A stretch of 24,544 nucleotides of DNA from an uncultured Eubacteriales bacterium (GTDB lineage Bacteria; Bacillota; Clostridia; Christensenellales; Christensenellaceae), in assembly GCA_902782475.1 (NCBI GenBank), contig CACZNR010000017.1, positions 1-24,544 of the forward strand, given 5' to 3'. A program made the position numbers and the translations under genes. Positions 1-7,451 of the stretch are shown here, one piece after another; within the stretch, counting starts at the first letter, position 1; the number at the start of each line of letters is the position of its first letter. The notes below the pieces were generated by a model that did no database searches, was not told the DNA's origin, and was given only the letters and a program-made list of their open reading frames with translations.

Positions 1-1659
1 CTTTGAGCTGTGAAGGGTCATGAGCACCACTCCGCCCTCTTCGCTCATGCTGTCGGTATCAGAGATAAGGGAGGTCATCTCCAGGAATTCCTGAAGGGTG
101 GCTTCATCGTTGTCCTCTTCATAGGTCTCGGCGCCTGCTATGAGGCTCTCCACGTTCTCTATCCTGGTCTCATCCATTATGTCCTCGTCCTTGAGGCTCT
201 GCCTGTATCCGGTATCTATGTATATCCTGTTAAGGATCTCGCTTGGTCTTTCCTCTGAAAGCTTCTCCTGTATGCTCTTCATAAGGTCGGTAAAGCTCCT
301 GACCTTTGTTGCTGAGGAAGATGCGATCTTTTCAATGTATCCTGCTGCCTCGAACATGGACATGTTGTTATCCCTGGCATAGGCAGCTATCTTTGCAACG
401 GTGGTAGGCCCTATGCCTCTCTTCGGCTCATTTATGATCCTTGTAAAGGCTACGTCAGAAGACGGATTCACAAGAAGTGTCGCATATGCGATCATATCCT
501 TTACTTCCTTCCTCTGATAGAAGCTTATGCCCCCATAGACCTGATAAGGTATGCCGTGCATCCTGAACTTCTCTTCCAGCGGTCTTGCCTGCATGTGGGT
601 ACGGTAAAGCACCGCGATCTCACGGTAAGGTATCCCTTCCATGCTGAGGCTCTCGACCTTTGAAGCTATGAATTCAGCCTCATCATATTCCGTATTGGCT
701 ATGAAGAATACAGGTTGCGGTCCTTCCCTTGTAAGTGAGAAGCATTTCTTGTCCCTTCTGAAGTCTGCTTTCTGTATGACTGAGTTCGCACAGTCAAGTA
801 TCTTCTGGTGCGAACGGTAGTTCTGTTCCAGCTTTATTACCTTTGTCCCAGGGAAATCGTGGTCAAAGCTGAATATGTTCTCGACCCTGGCACCTCTCCA
901 TCCGTAGATGCTCTGGTCATCATCTCCCACCACGAATATGTTCCCATGCTTTCCTGCCAGGAGCTTCACCAGCTCGTACTGGGCATGATTGGTGTCCTGA
1001 TACTCATCCACCAGGATATAGCGGAAACGCTGCTGATAGCGCTCCAGTATGTCCTCGTTCTCCTGAAGCAGGAGATTCATGTTAAGGAGCAGATCATCAA
1101 AGTCCATGGCGTTCTCTTCCTTGAGCCTCTGGTTGTATCTCTCAAAAAGAGTCCTGAGCCTATCATTGAGGTGTGGTCCCATGTTATCAAGGGATGAAGG
1201 GTCGTAAGGGGATGTACTGTTCTTTATCCTGCTTATGATCTGTCTTGCCATCTGTGGCTTTATGCCGTCATAGTATGGCTCACCGTCCCTCATTATCCTT
1301 TTTAGGAGCGTAAGGGTATCGTCAGAGTCATATATGGTAAAGTTCGATGTGTATCCGAGCCTTTCGGCATCATATCTCAGAAATCTTGCACACAGTGAAT
1401 GAAAGGTCCCTATGGCAAGGAACCTCATGTCTTCATCTATGAGCTTTGTTACTCTTTCCTTCATCTCGCCTGCGGCCTTGTTGGTAAAGGTTATGGCAAG
1501 TATGTTGTATGGTGAAACGCCCTTCTCGTTCACAAGATATGCTATCCTGCTGGTAAGGACGCTGGTCTTTCCTGATCCTGCTCCTGCAAGCACCAGCACC
1601 GGTCCCTCGGTGGTGGTAACTGCTTCTATCTGGCTTTTATTAAGCTTTCCGAAATCCAT
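1..1659 (-). CDS. pcrA: ATP-dependent 3'-5' DNA helicase PcrA/UvrD, 3' end cut by window edge
   Basis: Superfamily 1A helicase that unwinds DNA in repair and plasmid replication. The first 553 codons are present; the frame is still open at base 1. Visible motifs: Q-motif region at the start (LNKSQIEAV), Walker A AGAGSGKT at residues 25-32, motif Ia (ITFTNKAAGEM), Walker B DEYQDTN from residue 218, motif III (GDDDQSIYGWRGA) and motif IV (LEQNYRS). The last visible residues, VLMTLHSSK, are the start of motif V, so roughly the final 170-220 residues of a usual 720-770 residue PcrA lie outside. The ATG at 1659 is preceded by GGAAGGA, which overlaps the end of divIB; the genes are 8 nt apart, so they are probably co-transcribed. 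UvrD and PcrA cannot be separated by sequence alone; PcrA is the normal name in Bacillota. Confidence 0.95.
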   Translation of the reverse strand, partial: MDFGKLNKSQIEAVTTTEGPVLVLAGAGSGKTSVLTSRIAYLVNEKGVSPYNILAITFTNKAAGEMKERVTKLIDEDMRFLAIGTFHSLCARFLRYDAERLGYTSNFTIYDSDDTLTLLKRIMRDGEPYYDGIKPQMARQIISRIKNSTSPYDPSSLDNMGPHLNDRLRTLFERYNQRLKEENAMDFDDLLLNMNLLLQENEDILERYQQRFRYILVDEYQDTNHAQYELVKLLAGKHGNIFVVGDDDQSIYGWRGARVENIFSFDHDFPGTKVIKLEQNYRSHQKILDCANSVIQKADFRRDKKCFSLTREGPQPVFFIANTEYDEAEFIASKVESLSMEGIPYREIAVLYRTHMQARPLEEKFRMHGIPYQVYGGISFYQRKEVKDMIAYATLLVNPSSDVAFTRIINEPKRGIGPTTVAKIAAYARDNNMSMFEAAGYIEKIASSSATKVRSFTDLMKSIQEKLSEERPSEILNRIYIDTGYRQSLKDEDIMDETRIENVESLIAGAETYEEDNDEATLQEFLEMTSLISDTDSMSEEGGVVLMTLHSSK

Positions 1660-1667
1660 TATCGTGG

Positions 1668-2753
1668 TCAGTTTCCTTCCGTGTCTTTTTCATTGTCACC
1701 GGCATCAGCAGTGTCCTTTTCATTGTCGCCGGCATCTGCAGTGTCCTTTTCCTTGTCACCTGCATCAGTGTCAGTATCCTTGTCATCCTTTGGTGCATCA
1801 CTGTCTGTGCCGTCAGTCTGATCCGTGCTGTCCTGTCCGTCATCTCCGGTATCGTCGCCGCCTGTCTCAGGATCGCCGTTGTCATTGTCATCATCCCCGG
1901 CACCCTCAGGGGTATATACAGGCATCACAGAAGAGCTCAGGTTTATCTCGCCCTTCCTGTAGCCTTCTTTTGTGATGGTCTCCACTATGCTGTCCAGCCA
2001 TGCTATCTTCTCATGGAGCTCATGGTTCTGTCCAAGGAATACCGTTGTGCCGCTCTCAAGATACATGGTGAGCCTGTTTATGTCGGACATGTCTATCCTT
2101 ACTATCTGTCCGAAGGTCTTTGTAGCCACTATCTCCTTCAAAAGCTCCTTAAGAGAATTGAACTTCGTCTTCTCATCAGTCACAAGGCTCTGTCCCACTT
2201 CATATTCAGTGAATTCGATGCCGTCAACCACAGGTGCCTTTGCCCCCTCTGCTTTATCGAGCACCTCAAGTACAGTCCCTTCCCTGTCAAAATATACGTA
2301 AACATCCCCCGCTGAGACGCAGGCCTCGTTATATCTTTCCCTCAGGGTTATGTCCAGGGTGGAGGGGAATCTGTATTTTATCTCATCCACCAGAAAATGG
2401 GGATCTGACTCTATGTTTGCCTTGACCCTGTCCCTTCTGACCTTAAAGAAGCTCTCGTTCTGAGCCACTCCGGTCATCTCCTTCATCTTCTCAGGTGTCA
2501 CGAGGGTAAGACCATTGAAATTCATTACCCTAATGCGCATTACAAGGAACAGTATCAGTGCCAGGGCAATGATGCCTCCGGCTATCTCAAGCACAGTGGT
2601 GATGATCTTCATCCGCCTTTTCTGGGCGTGTCTTTTCATCCTGTCCTTTTCGTAGTCATCCTCAACGAAGGGGCCAAGTTTCAGCTCCCCTCCCATATCT
2701 ATGTTGTCAATCTCAGAATTGATCTCTTTTGAACGTCTTTTTCTTTCTCCCAT
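1668..2753 (-). CDS. divIB: Cell division protein DivIB/FtsQ with long acidic C-terminal tail
   Basis: Single-pass membrane protein of the divisome that works with FtsL and DivIC to regulate septal wall synthesis. With the ATG at 2753 it is 361 residues: a charged cytoplasmic N-terminus (1-48), a membrane segment at about 49-72, a POTRA domain at about 73-145 (MNFNGLTLVTPEKM onward), a beta domain to about 283, then a 78-residue tail made almost only of D, G, T, E, K, N, S and A. The tail ends in three near-identical 10-residue repeats. The frame stays open upstream, and an ATG at 2768 is possible, but it would lie about 7 nt from the predicted transcription start; the ATG at 2753 has a short leader with a weak AGG site. 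It is cut off from the rest of the dcw operon by the plus-strand topoisomerase pair. Family assignment is firm; the start is less certain. Confidence 0.88.
   Translation of the reverse strand: MGERKRRSKEINSEIDNIDMGGELKLGPFVEDDYEKDRMKRHAQKRRMKIITTVLEIAGGIIALALILFLVMRIRVMNFNGLTLVTPEKMKEMTGVAQNESFFKVRRDRVKANIESDPHFLVDEIKYRFPSTLDITLRERYNEACVSAGDVYVYFDREGTVLEVLDKAEGAKAPVVDGIEFTEYEVGQSLVTDEKTKFNSLKELLKEIVATKTFGQIVRIDMSDINRLTMYLESGTTVFLGQNHELHEKIAWLDSIVETITKEGYRKGEINLSSSVMPVYTPEGAGDDDNDNGDPETGGDDTGDDGQDSTDQTDGTDSDAPKDDKDTDTDAGDKEKDTADAGDNEKDTADAGDNEKDTEGN
1677..1766 (-). repeat. Three tandem 30-bp units in the divIB tail
   Basis: Each unit encodes DAGD(K/N)EKDT(A/E). Units lie at 1737-1766, 1707-1736 and 1677-1706. 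The second and third differ almost only in the last codon, which suggests recent in-frame duplication. Confidence 0.85.
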
Positions 2754-2781
2754 ATCCTTACCTGCCATGTACAGTAGATTA

Positions 2782-2809
2782 ATTATACAACACATAGCCC
2801 TGCAGATAA
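2782..2809 (-). promoter_or_regulatory. Probable sigma-A promoter for divIB-pcrA
   Basis: On the minus strand a perfect TATAAT lies at 2782-2787, with a weak -35 (TTATCT, 2804-2809) 16 bp upstream. Transcription would start near 2775, about 7 nt before the ATG at 2768 and 22 nt before the ATG at 2753. This gives the detached divIB-pcrA unit its own promoter. Confidence 0.55.
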
Positions 2810-2887
2810 AGGATTGGGAGGTATTAAAAAAGTGTAAAAAAGCACTATCTGTAGCGGTTATTGCTGGCTTAAGGTACCAAAATATTG

Positions 2888-2893
2888 TATAAT
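2888..2893 (+). promoter_or_regulatory. -10 element for the topoisomerase pair
   Basis: TATAAT at 2888-2893 on the plus strand lies 57 bp ahead of the ATG at 2951. No good -35 is seen at 16-18 bp; TTGCTG at 2861 is 21 bp away. The leader contains the 10-bp palindrome CTGCCGGCAG at 2911-2920. The 197-bp gap between the divergent starts of divIB and this gene holds both promoters and nothing else recognisable. Confidence 0.5.
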
Positions 2894-2950
2894 ATCTTGA
2901 ATGTCGGCATCTGCCGGCAGAACAAAAAGACCGGTATACAGGAGAATCAT

Positions 2951-4900
2951 ATGGCACAGACATATACCGTAGCGGACCTGACAGTACTTGAAGGCCTCGA
3001 TGCAGTTAGAAAAAGACCAGGAATGTACATTGGTTCCACAGGTTCAAGGGGCATACACCAGATGCTCTGGGAGATCGTGGACAATGCCATAGACGAGGCA
3101 GCAAACGGGTATGCAACGAATATAGACATACATCTCTATGAGGATGGCAGCATCTCCGTTGAAGACAACGGAAGGGGCATACCTGTAGGGATACACCCGG
3201 AATACAAGATATCAGGTGTGGAGCTGGTACTTACAAAGCTCCATGCAGGCGGAAAATTCAACAACAACAATTACTCATATTCAGGCGGTCTCCACGGAGT
3301 CGGAGCCAGCGTAGTAAATGCACTTTCAGAGTGGTTCAATGTTGAAGTCTACAGGGACGGAGACATATACAAGCAGAACTATGCTTCCGTGGAAGAGAAC
3401 GGAAAGATCACTTCAGGAAAGCCTCTCTTCCCTCTTAAAAAGGCAGGAAAGACAGACAAGCACGGAACAAAGATCACCTATCTTGCAGACAGGAGGGTCT
3501 TTGATGACATCAATGTCCAGTATGACAGGGTCAGCAGAAGGCTCCAGGAGCTCTCATACCTCATAAAGGGAGTCACCATAAAGCTCACCGACCACAGGAC
3601 CATACCTGCAAGGGAGGTCACCTACACTTCACTTGGAGGCCTTGTGGACTACCTCTCACAGCTCAACAGCGACCGTGAAGTCATCCATCCCCTTCCGATA
3701 CATTTCTCAGGGGAAAGGAACGGCATATATGCCGAGATAGTCATGCAGTATGTGAATTCCGACAAGGAATACATCTATTCATACGTAAACAACATATCCA
3801 CCGGTGAAGGCGGTACCCACGAAACAGGTTTCAAAGCAGCCATCACCAAGGTCATGAACGAATACATGAAGAAGGTCCCCCAGAGCGCCAAGGACAGGGT
3901 GGACTTTGAAGGCGACGACTACAGGGACGGACTCAGTGCCATCATCTCCGTAAAGATGAAGGAAGTTCAGTTCGAAGGACAGACCAAGACAAGGCTTGGA
4001 AACCCTGAGGCAAGGATAGCAGTGGAATCCATCGTTACGGAAGGACTTACCGAGTATCTTCAGGACCTGAACAATGCCCCGGTGGCTTCAATGATAGCCG
4101 AAAAGGCTCTTACTGCAGCAAGATCACGTATAGCTGCCAGAAAAGCCAAGAAGCTTGCCAGGGACAAGTCAAAGGCCGATGCCGCTCCGCTGGTGGGAAA
4201 GCTCTCATCATGTACAGGCAGGAAGCCGGAGGAGAACGAGCTCTTCATAGTTGAGGGAGACAGTGCAGGCGGAAACGCAAAGATGGGCCGTGACAGGAAG
4301 TTCCAGGCCATACTTCCATTGAGGGGCAAGCCTCTTAACGTTGAGAAGAAGAGGATGGAAGCGGTCCTTGCAAACGAAGAGTTCCGCTCCATAATCACTG
4401 CCCTTGGAGCCGGATTCGACAAATCCTTCAGGATAGAAGACATAAAATACCATAAGGTCATCATACTTGCTGATGCTGACCAGGACGGTGCACATATAAG
4501 GGCAATACTTCTGACGTTCTTCTTCAGATATTTCAGGGAGCTCATAACAGAAGGCCATGTATTCATAGCCCAGCCGCCTCTCTACAGCATAAAGAAAGGC
4601 AGGGAGACCATATGGGCACATACTGAAAAACAGCTCGACGAAGCCAAGCAGAAGCTTGGAAGGGGCTGCGAGGTAAAGCGCTACAAGGGCCTTGGCGAAA
4701 TGTCCAGCGAACAGCTGTGGGAGACAACCCTTGATCCAAAGGGCAGGGTCCTTCTGCAGGTCACCATGGAAGATGCCGCTGCCTGCGACAACATAATCTC
4801 CGTTCTCATGGGAGACAATGTTGAGCCGAGGAAGCAGTACATAAGCGCATATGCAAACTTCAACAAGATAGATACATATCAGGGAAATACAGTAAACTGA
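2951..4900 (+). CDS. parE: Type IIA DNA topoisomerase, ATPase subunit (ParE/GyrB type)
   Basis: ATPase and TOPRIM subunit that drives strand passage together with the next gene's product. 649 residues, normal length. GHKL ATPase: EIVDNAIDEA, DNGRGIP, and the ATP lid GGLHGVGASVVN. TOPRIM: EGDSAGG with E435, and DADQDG with D508, D510 and D512 for the catalytic metals. The C-terminus has the usual KRYKGLGEM and a tail ending near YISAYANFN. The start ATG has AGGAG at 2940-2944, six bases away; the frame extends upstream but has no site there. The segment LRGKPLNVEKKR is GyrB-like (ParE usually has an N-T-x-K version), while its partner lacks the gyrase hallmark, so the gyrase versus topoisomerase IV call rests on the partner. 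Position inside dcw, not next to dnaA-recF, also points to the second cellular pair. Confidence 0.85.
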   Translation: MAQTYTVADLTVLEGLDAVRKRPGMYIGSTGSRGIHQMLWEIVDNAIDEAANGYATNIDIHLYEDGSISVEDNGRGIPVGIHPEYKISGVELVLTKLHAGGKFNNNNYSYSGGLHGVGASVVNALSEWFNVEVYRDGDIYKQNYASVEENGKITSGKPLFPLKKAGKTDKHGTKITYLADRRVFDDINVQYDRVSRRLQELSYLIKGVTIKLTDHRTIPAREVTYTSLGGLVDYLSQLNSDREVIHPLPIHFSGERNGIYAEIVMQYVNSDKEYIYSYVNNISTGEGGTHETGFKAAITKVMNEYMKKVPQSAKDRVDFEGDDYRDGLSAIISVKMKEVQFEGQTKTRLGNPEARIAVESIVTEGLTEYLQDLNNAPVASMIAEKALTAARSRIAARKAKKLARDKSKADAAPLVGKLSSCTGRKPEENELFIVEGDSAGGNAKMGRDRKFQAILPLRGKPLNVEKKRMEAVLANEEFRSIITALGAGFDKSFRIEDIKYHKVIILADADQDGAHIRAILLTFFFRYFRELITEGHVFIAQPPLYSIKKGRETIWAHTEKQLDEAKQKLGRGCEVKRYKGLGEMSSEQLWETTLDPKGRVLLQVTMEDAAACDNIISVLMGDNVEPRKQYISAYANFNKIDTYQGNTVN

Positions 4901-4916
4901 CCGGGAGAAAAGACAG

Positions 4917-7334
4917 ATGAATGAAGATGTAAAGAATATCCTGCGTGCTCCCCTCGAGGACGTTATGCATGATTCCTTCATGCCTTACGCAGAATATGTA
5001 ATACTTGAACGTGCCATACCAAGAGTTGAAGACGGTCTTAAGCCCGTTCAGAGACACGTCCTGTATTCCATGCACGAGATGCAGGTCCTTCCTACGGGAA
5101 GCCATAAGAAATGTGCCAGGATCGTGGGAGATACCATGGGTAAATATCACCCCCACGGTGACACCAGCATATATGAAGCCCTTGCCAGGATGGCCCAGCC
5201 ATTCTCCATGAGCATACCTTTAATAGATGGACAGGGAAACTTCGGTTCCATAGACGGCGACGGTCCTGCAGCCATGCGTTACACGGAAGCAAGGCTTGCA
5301 CCTATAGCCCTTGAGATGCTGAGCGACCTGGACAAGGATACAGTTCCCTTCCAGCTCAACTTCGACGACTCACTCAAGGAACCTACCATACTTCCGTCAA
5401 GGTTCCCGAACGTCCTTGTAAACGGTGCCACAGGCATAGCCGTTGGCATTGCCACAAACATCCCTCCTCATAACCTGAAGGAGGTAGTCAATGCCACCTG
5501 CTACAGGCTCAGGAATCCGAACTGCAGGCTCGATACGGTACTTAAATATCTTAAGGGACCTGACTTCCCTACCGGTGGCGTGCTCCTTGCCGGAGACGGA
5601 CTGAGGGAAGCCTATGAGACCGGAAAGGGCAAGGTCAATCTCCGTGCCAAGGTGGATATCGAAAAGGGCCGTAACGGAAAGCAGTCCATAGTCATCTCGG
5701 AACTCCCTTACGAGATAAGGGAATCTGCGATGCTTCGAAAGATAGAATCCCTTAGGGAAAGCAAGAAGGAGATGTTCCAGGGCATATCCGACATACGAAG
5801 CGAGACCGACAGGACCGGCATACGTGCCGTCATAGAGCTTCGTAACGGTGCCAATGCAGAGAAGATCCTGGATGCACTCTATAAGTATTCAGACCTTCAG
5901 ATCTCCTACGGCATCAACATGGTAGTCATAGCTGACGGCCAGCCGAAGACCCTGGGACTCCTGCAGATACTTGATTATTACATAGCCCACCAGAAGAATG
6001 TCGTTACCAACAGGCTCCTGTTCGACAAGGAGGCTGCGGAAGAGCGTGCACACAAGGTGGAAGGCCTCATAACTGCCGTCCTGAACATCGACGAAGTCAT
6101 ACGTATAGTACGTAACTCCGAAAATGCCAAGGAAGCAAGGATCAACCTCATGAAGGCCCTGAATATAACTTCAGTACAGGCAAATGCCATACTGGACTTA
6201 AGGCTTGCAAGACTTACAAAGCTGGAAGTCATCACCCTTGAACAGGAATATGATGACCTTCAGAAACAGCTTCAGGAGATAAACGAAGTACTTGATTCAG
6301 AGGAAAAGCTCATAGAGCTCATAGCCTCTGAGATGACAAAGATAGCCAACAAATACGGCGGCCCAAGAAGGACCAGGATATCCGGAGACACAGGAGACAT
6401 CGTCATAGATGAAGAACACTTCAAGGTGGTTGAGGAATGCTATGTGATCCTTACAAGAGGCGGAAACTTAAAGAGGATCAGCAAGAAGTCCCTTACAAAG
6501 GCCGGTGATTCCAGTGACACCGAGATAAAGAACAGACCTCTGCAGATGGTCGAGACAAAGACCGACTCCAAGGTGGCACTGTTCACGAACCTCGGCAATC
6601 TCTTCACCATAGACTGTGAGGATGTGAAGGAAGCAAAGCTTAGGGATGCAGGAAGTCCTGTCTCAACCATAATGGCGGGTCTCTCAAAGGGAGAAAAGAT
6701 CTCTCTTCTCACTGCACCTGTCACGGGAGGAAAGCTCCTCTTCCTTACCCAGAGCGGCAAGATAAAATTCGTCGACGGCGACCAGTTCGCTACAAAGAAG
6801 AGCAAGGTCATGGCATGCGGACTTGATGACAAGGACAAGCTATTCATGATACAGGAAGATGATCCTAAGGCAAAGCACATCCTCATATTCACAAAAGATG
6901 GAATGTGCATACTGTTCGAAAAGGAATCCGTCTCCGTTCAGGGCAAGGCTGCCAAGGGCATCGGAGCCATCTCCCTTAAGAAAGGCGACGAGATAGTCGC
7001 TGCGTTCCAGGTCAATGCCGGAACAGGAAGCGTGATACTATTTACTGACGAAGGATATGTAAGGCAGGCACATCTTGACAGCTTTGCCGTACAGAACCGT
7101 AACGGCAAGGGCTCGAAATCCATCAATTTCTCCAACCGCATAAACAACGGCAAGGAGATAATTGCTGCATTCTATAACACTGATGCCTCTGCCTACGAAG
7201 TATATACTGACCTGGATTCCATCTATCATGTCTCATCCTCACAGGTGGAGCTTGAACACGAGCTCGGTACCGGAAAGAAGATAATACCGAACATGAGCGG
7301 AGAGATGATCACCAGTGTCATAAAGATCCAGTAA
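4917..7334 (+). CDS. parC: Type IIA DNA topoisomerase, cleavage subunit (ParC/GyrA type)
   Basis: DNA-breaking subunit partner of the preceding gene. 805 residues. Winged-helix region with KKCARIVGDTMGKYHPHGD and catalytic Tyr122 in AAMRYTEARL; the opening phrase YVILERAIPRVEDGLKPVQ resembles the second, topoisomerase IV-like A subunits of Clostridia. The C-terminal beta-pinwheel begins around residue 500 (CYVILTRGGNLKRIS). No canonical GyrA box QRRGGKG is seen in the first blade; the closest is QNRNGKG in a late blade, so strong negative supercoiling is not expected. The quinolone-determining positions 83 and 87 (E. coli numbering, which fits here exactly) are Thr and Glu. It starts 16 nt after the upstream stop with GGGAG at 4903-4907, so the two are one operon. 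Topoisomerase IV subunit A is preferred; gyrase A is the alternative. Confidence 0.83.
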   Translation: MNEDVKNILRAPLEDVMHDSFMPYAEYVILERAIPRVEDGLKPVQRHVLYSMHEMQVLPTGSHKKCARIVGDTMGKYHPHGDTSIYEALARMAQPFSMSIPLIDGQGNFGSIDGDGPAAMRYTEARLAPIALEMLSDLDKDTVPFQLNFDDSLKEPTILPSRFPNVLVNGATGIAVGIATNIPPHNLKEVVNATCYRLRNPNCRLDTVLKYLKGPDFPTGGVLLAGDGLREAYETGKGKVNLRAKVDIEKGRNGKQSIVISELPYEIRESAMLRKIESLRESKKEMFQGISDIRSETDRTGIRAVIELRNGANAEKILDALYKYSDLQISYGINMVVIADGQPKTLGLLQILDYYIAHQKNVVTNRLLFDKEAAEERAHKVEGLITAVLNIDEVIRIVRNSENAKEARINLMKALNITSVQANAILDLRLARLTKLEVITLEQEYDDLQKQLQEINEVLDSEEKLIELIASEMTKIANKYGGPRRTRISGDTGDIVIDEEHFKVVEECYVILTRGGNLKRISKKSLTKAGDSSDTEIKNRPLQMVETKTDSKVALFTNLGNLFTIDCEDVKEAKLRDAGSPVSTIMAGLSKGEKISLLTAPVTGGKLLFLTQSGKIKFVDGDQFATKKSKVMACGLDDKDKLFMIQEDDPKAKHILIFTKDGMCILFEKESVSVQGKAAKGIGAISLKKGDEIVAAFQVNAGTGSVILFTDEGYVRQAHLDSFAVQNRNGKGSKSINFSNRINNGKEIIAAFYNTDASAYEVYTDLDSIYHVSSSQVELEHELGTGKKIIPNMSGEMITSVIKIQ

Positions 7335-7360
7335 AGCGATAATTAATAAGTACAAAGGAA

Positions 7361-7410
7361 GAAGCGGGCTGCATAGGGTACAGCCCGCTTCTCTTTGATT
7401 GATTTTGTTT
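7361..7410. terminator. Bidirectional rho-independent terminator between parC and ftsW
   Basis: A perfect 11-bp stem, GAAGCGGGCTG (7361-7371) with CAGCCCGCTTC (7381-7391), and a 9-nt loop. It is followed on the plus strand by a T-rich run (TCTTTGATTGATTTTG and more). On the minus strand the stem is followed by TTCCTTTGTACTTATTAA, so it can also stop transcripts from the convergent dcw operon. Confidence 0.85.
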
Positions 7411-7432
7411 TGTTTGGTGATATTTTTAAAAT

Positions 7433-7448
7433 TCAATAGATCTATTGA
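7433..7448. repeat. 16-bp perfect palindrome just after the ftsW stop
   Basis: TCAATAGATCTATTGA is fully self-complementary and lies 3 bases beyond the ftsW stop codon. It is AT-rich with no T run, so it may be a 3' end stabiliser, a weak stop signal, a protein site or chance. Confidence 0.4.
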
Positions 7449-7451
7449 GAT

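Noticed and set aside
2905..2920. CGGCA-TC-TGCCG and CTGCCGGCAG in the parE leader as a riboswitch or attenuator
   Set aside because: Stem of five with a two-base loop and no T run or alternative partner; too small to support.
2885..2950. Upstream extension of parE (22 codons)
   Set aside because: It starts at the -10 element, while the ATG at 2951 has an ideal AGGAG and the family's usual N-terminus.
2754..2963. Upstream extension of divIB to 2963
   Set aside because: It would run through the divIB promoter and the topoisomerase leader, and gives a non-conserved N-terminus.
4060..4981. Minus-strand open frames across parE
   Set aside because: Shadows of a clearly coding plus-strand gene; no family motifs or ribosome site.
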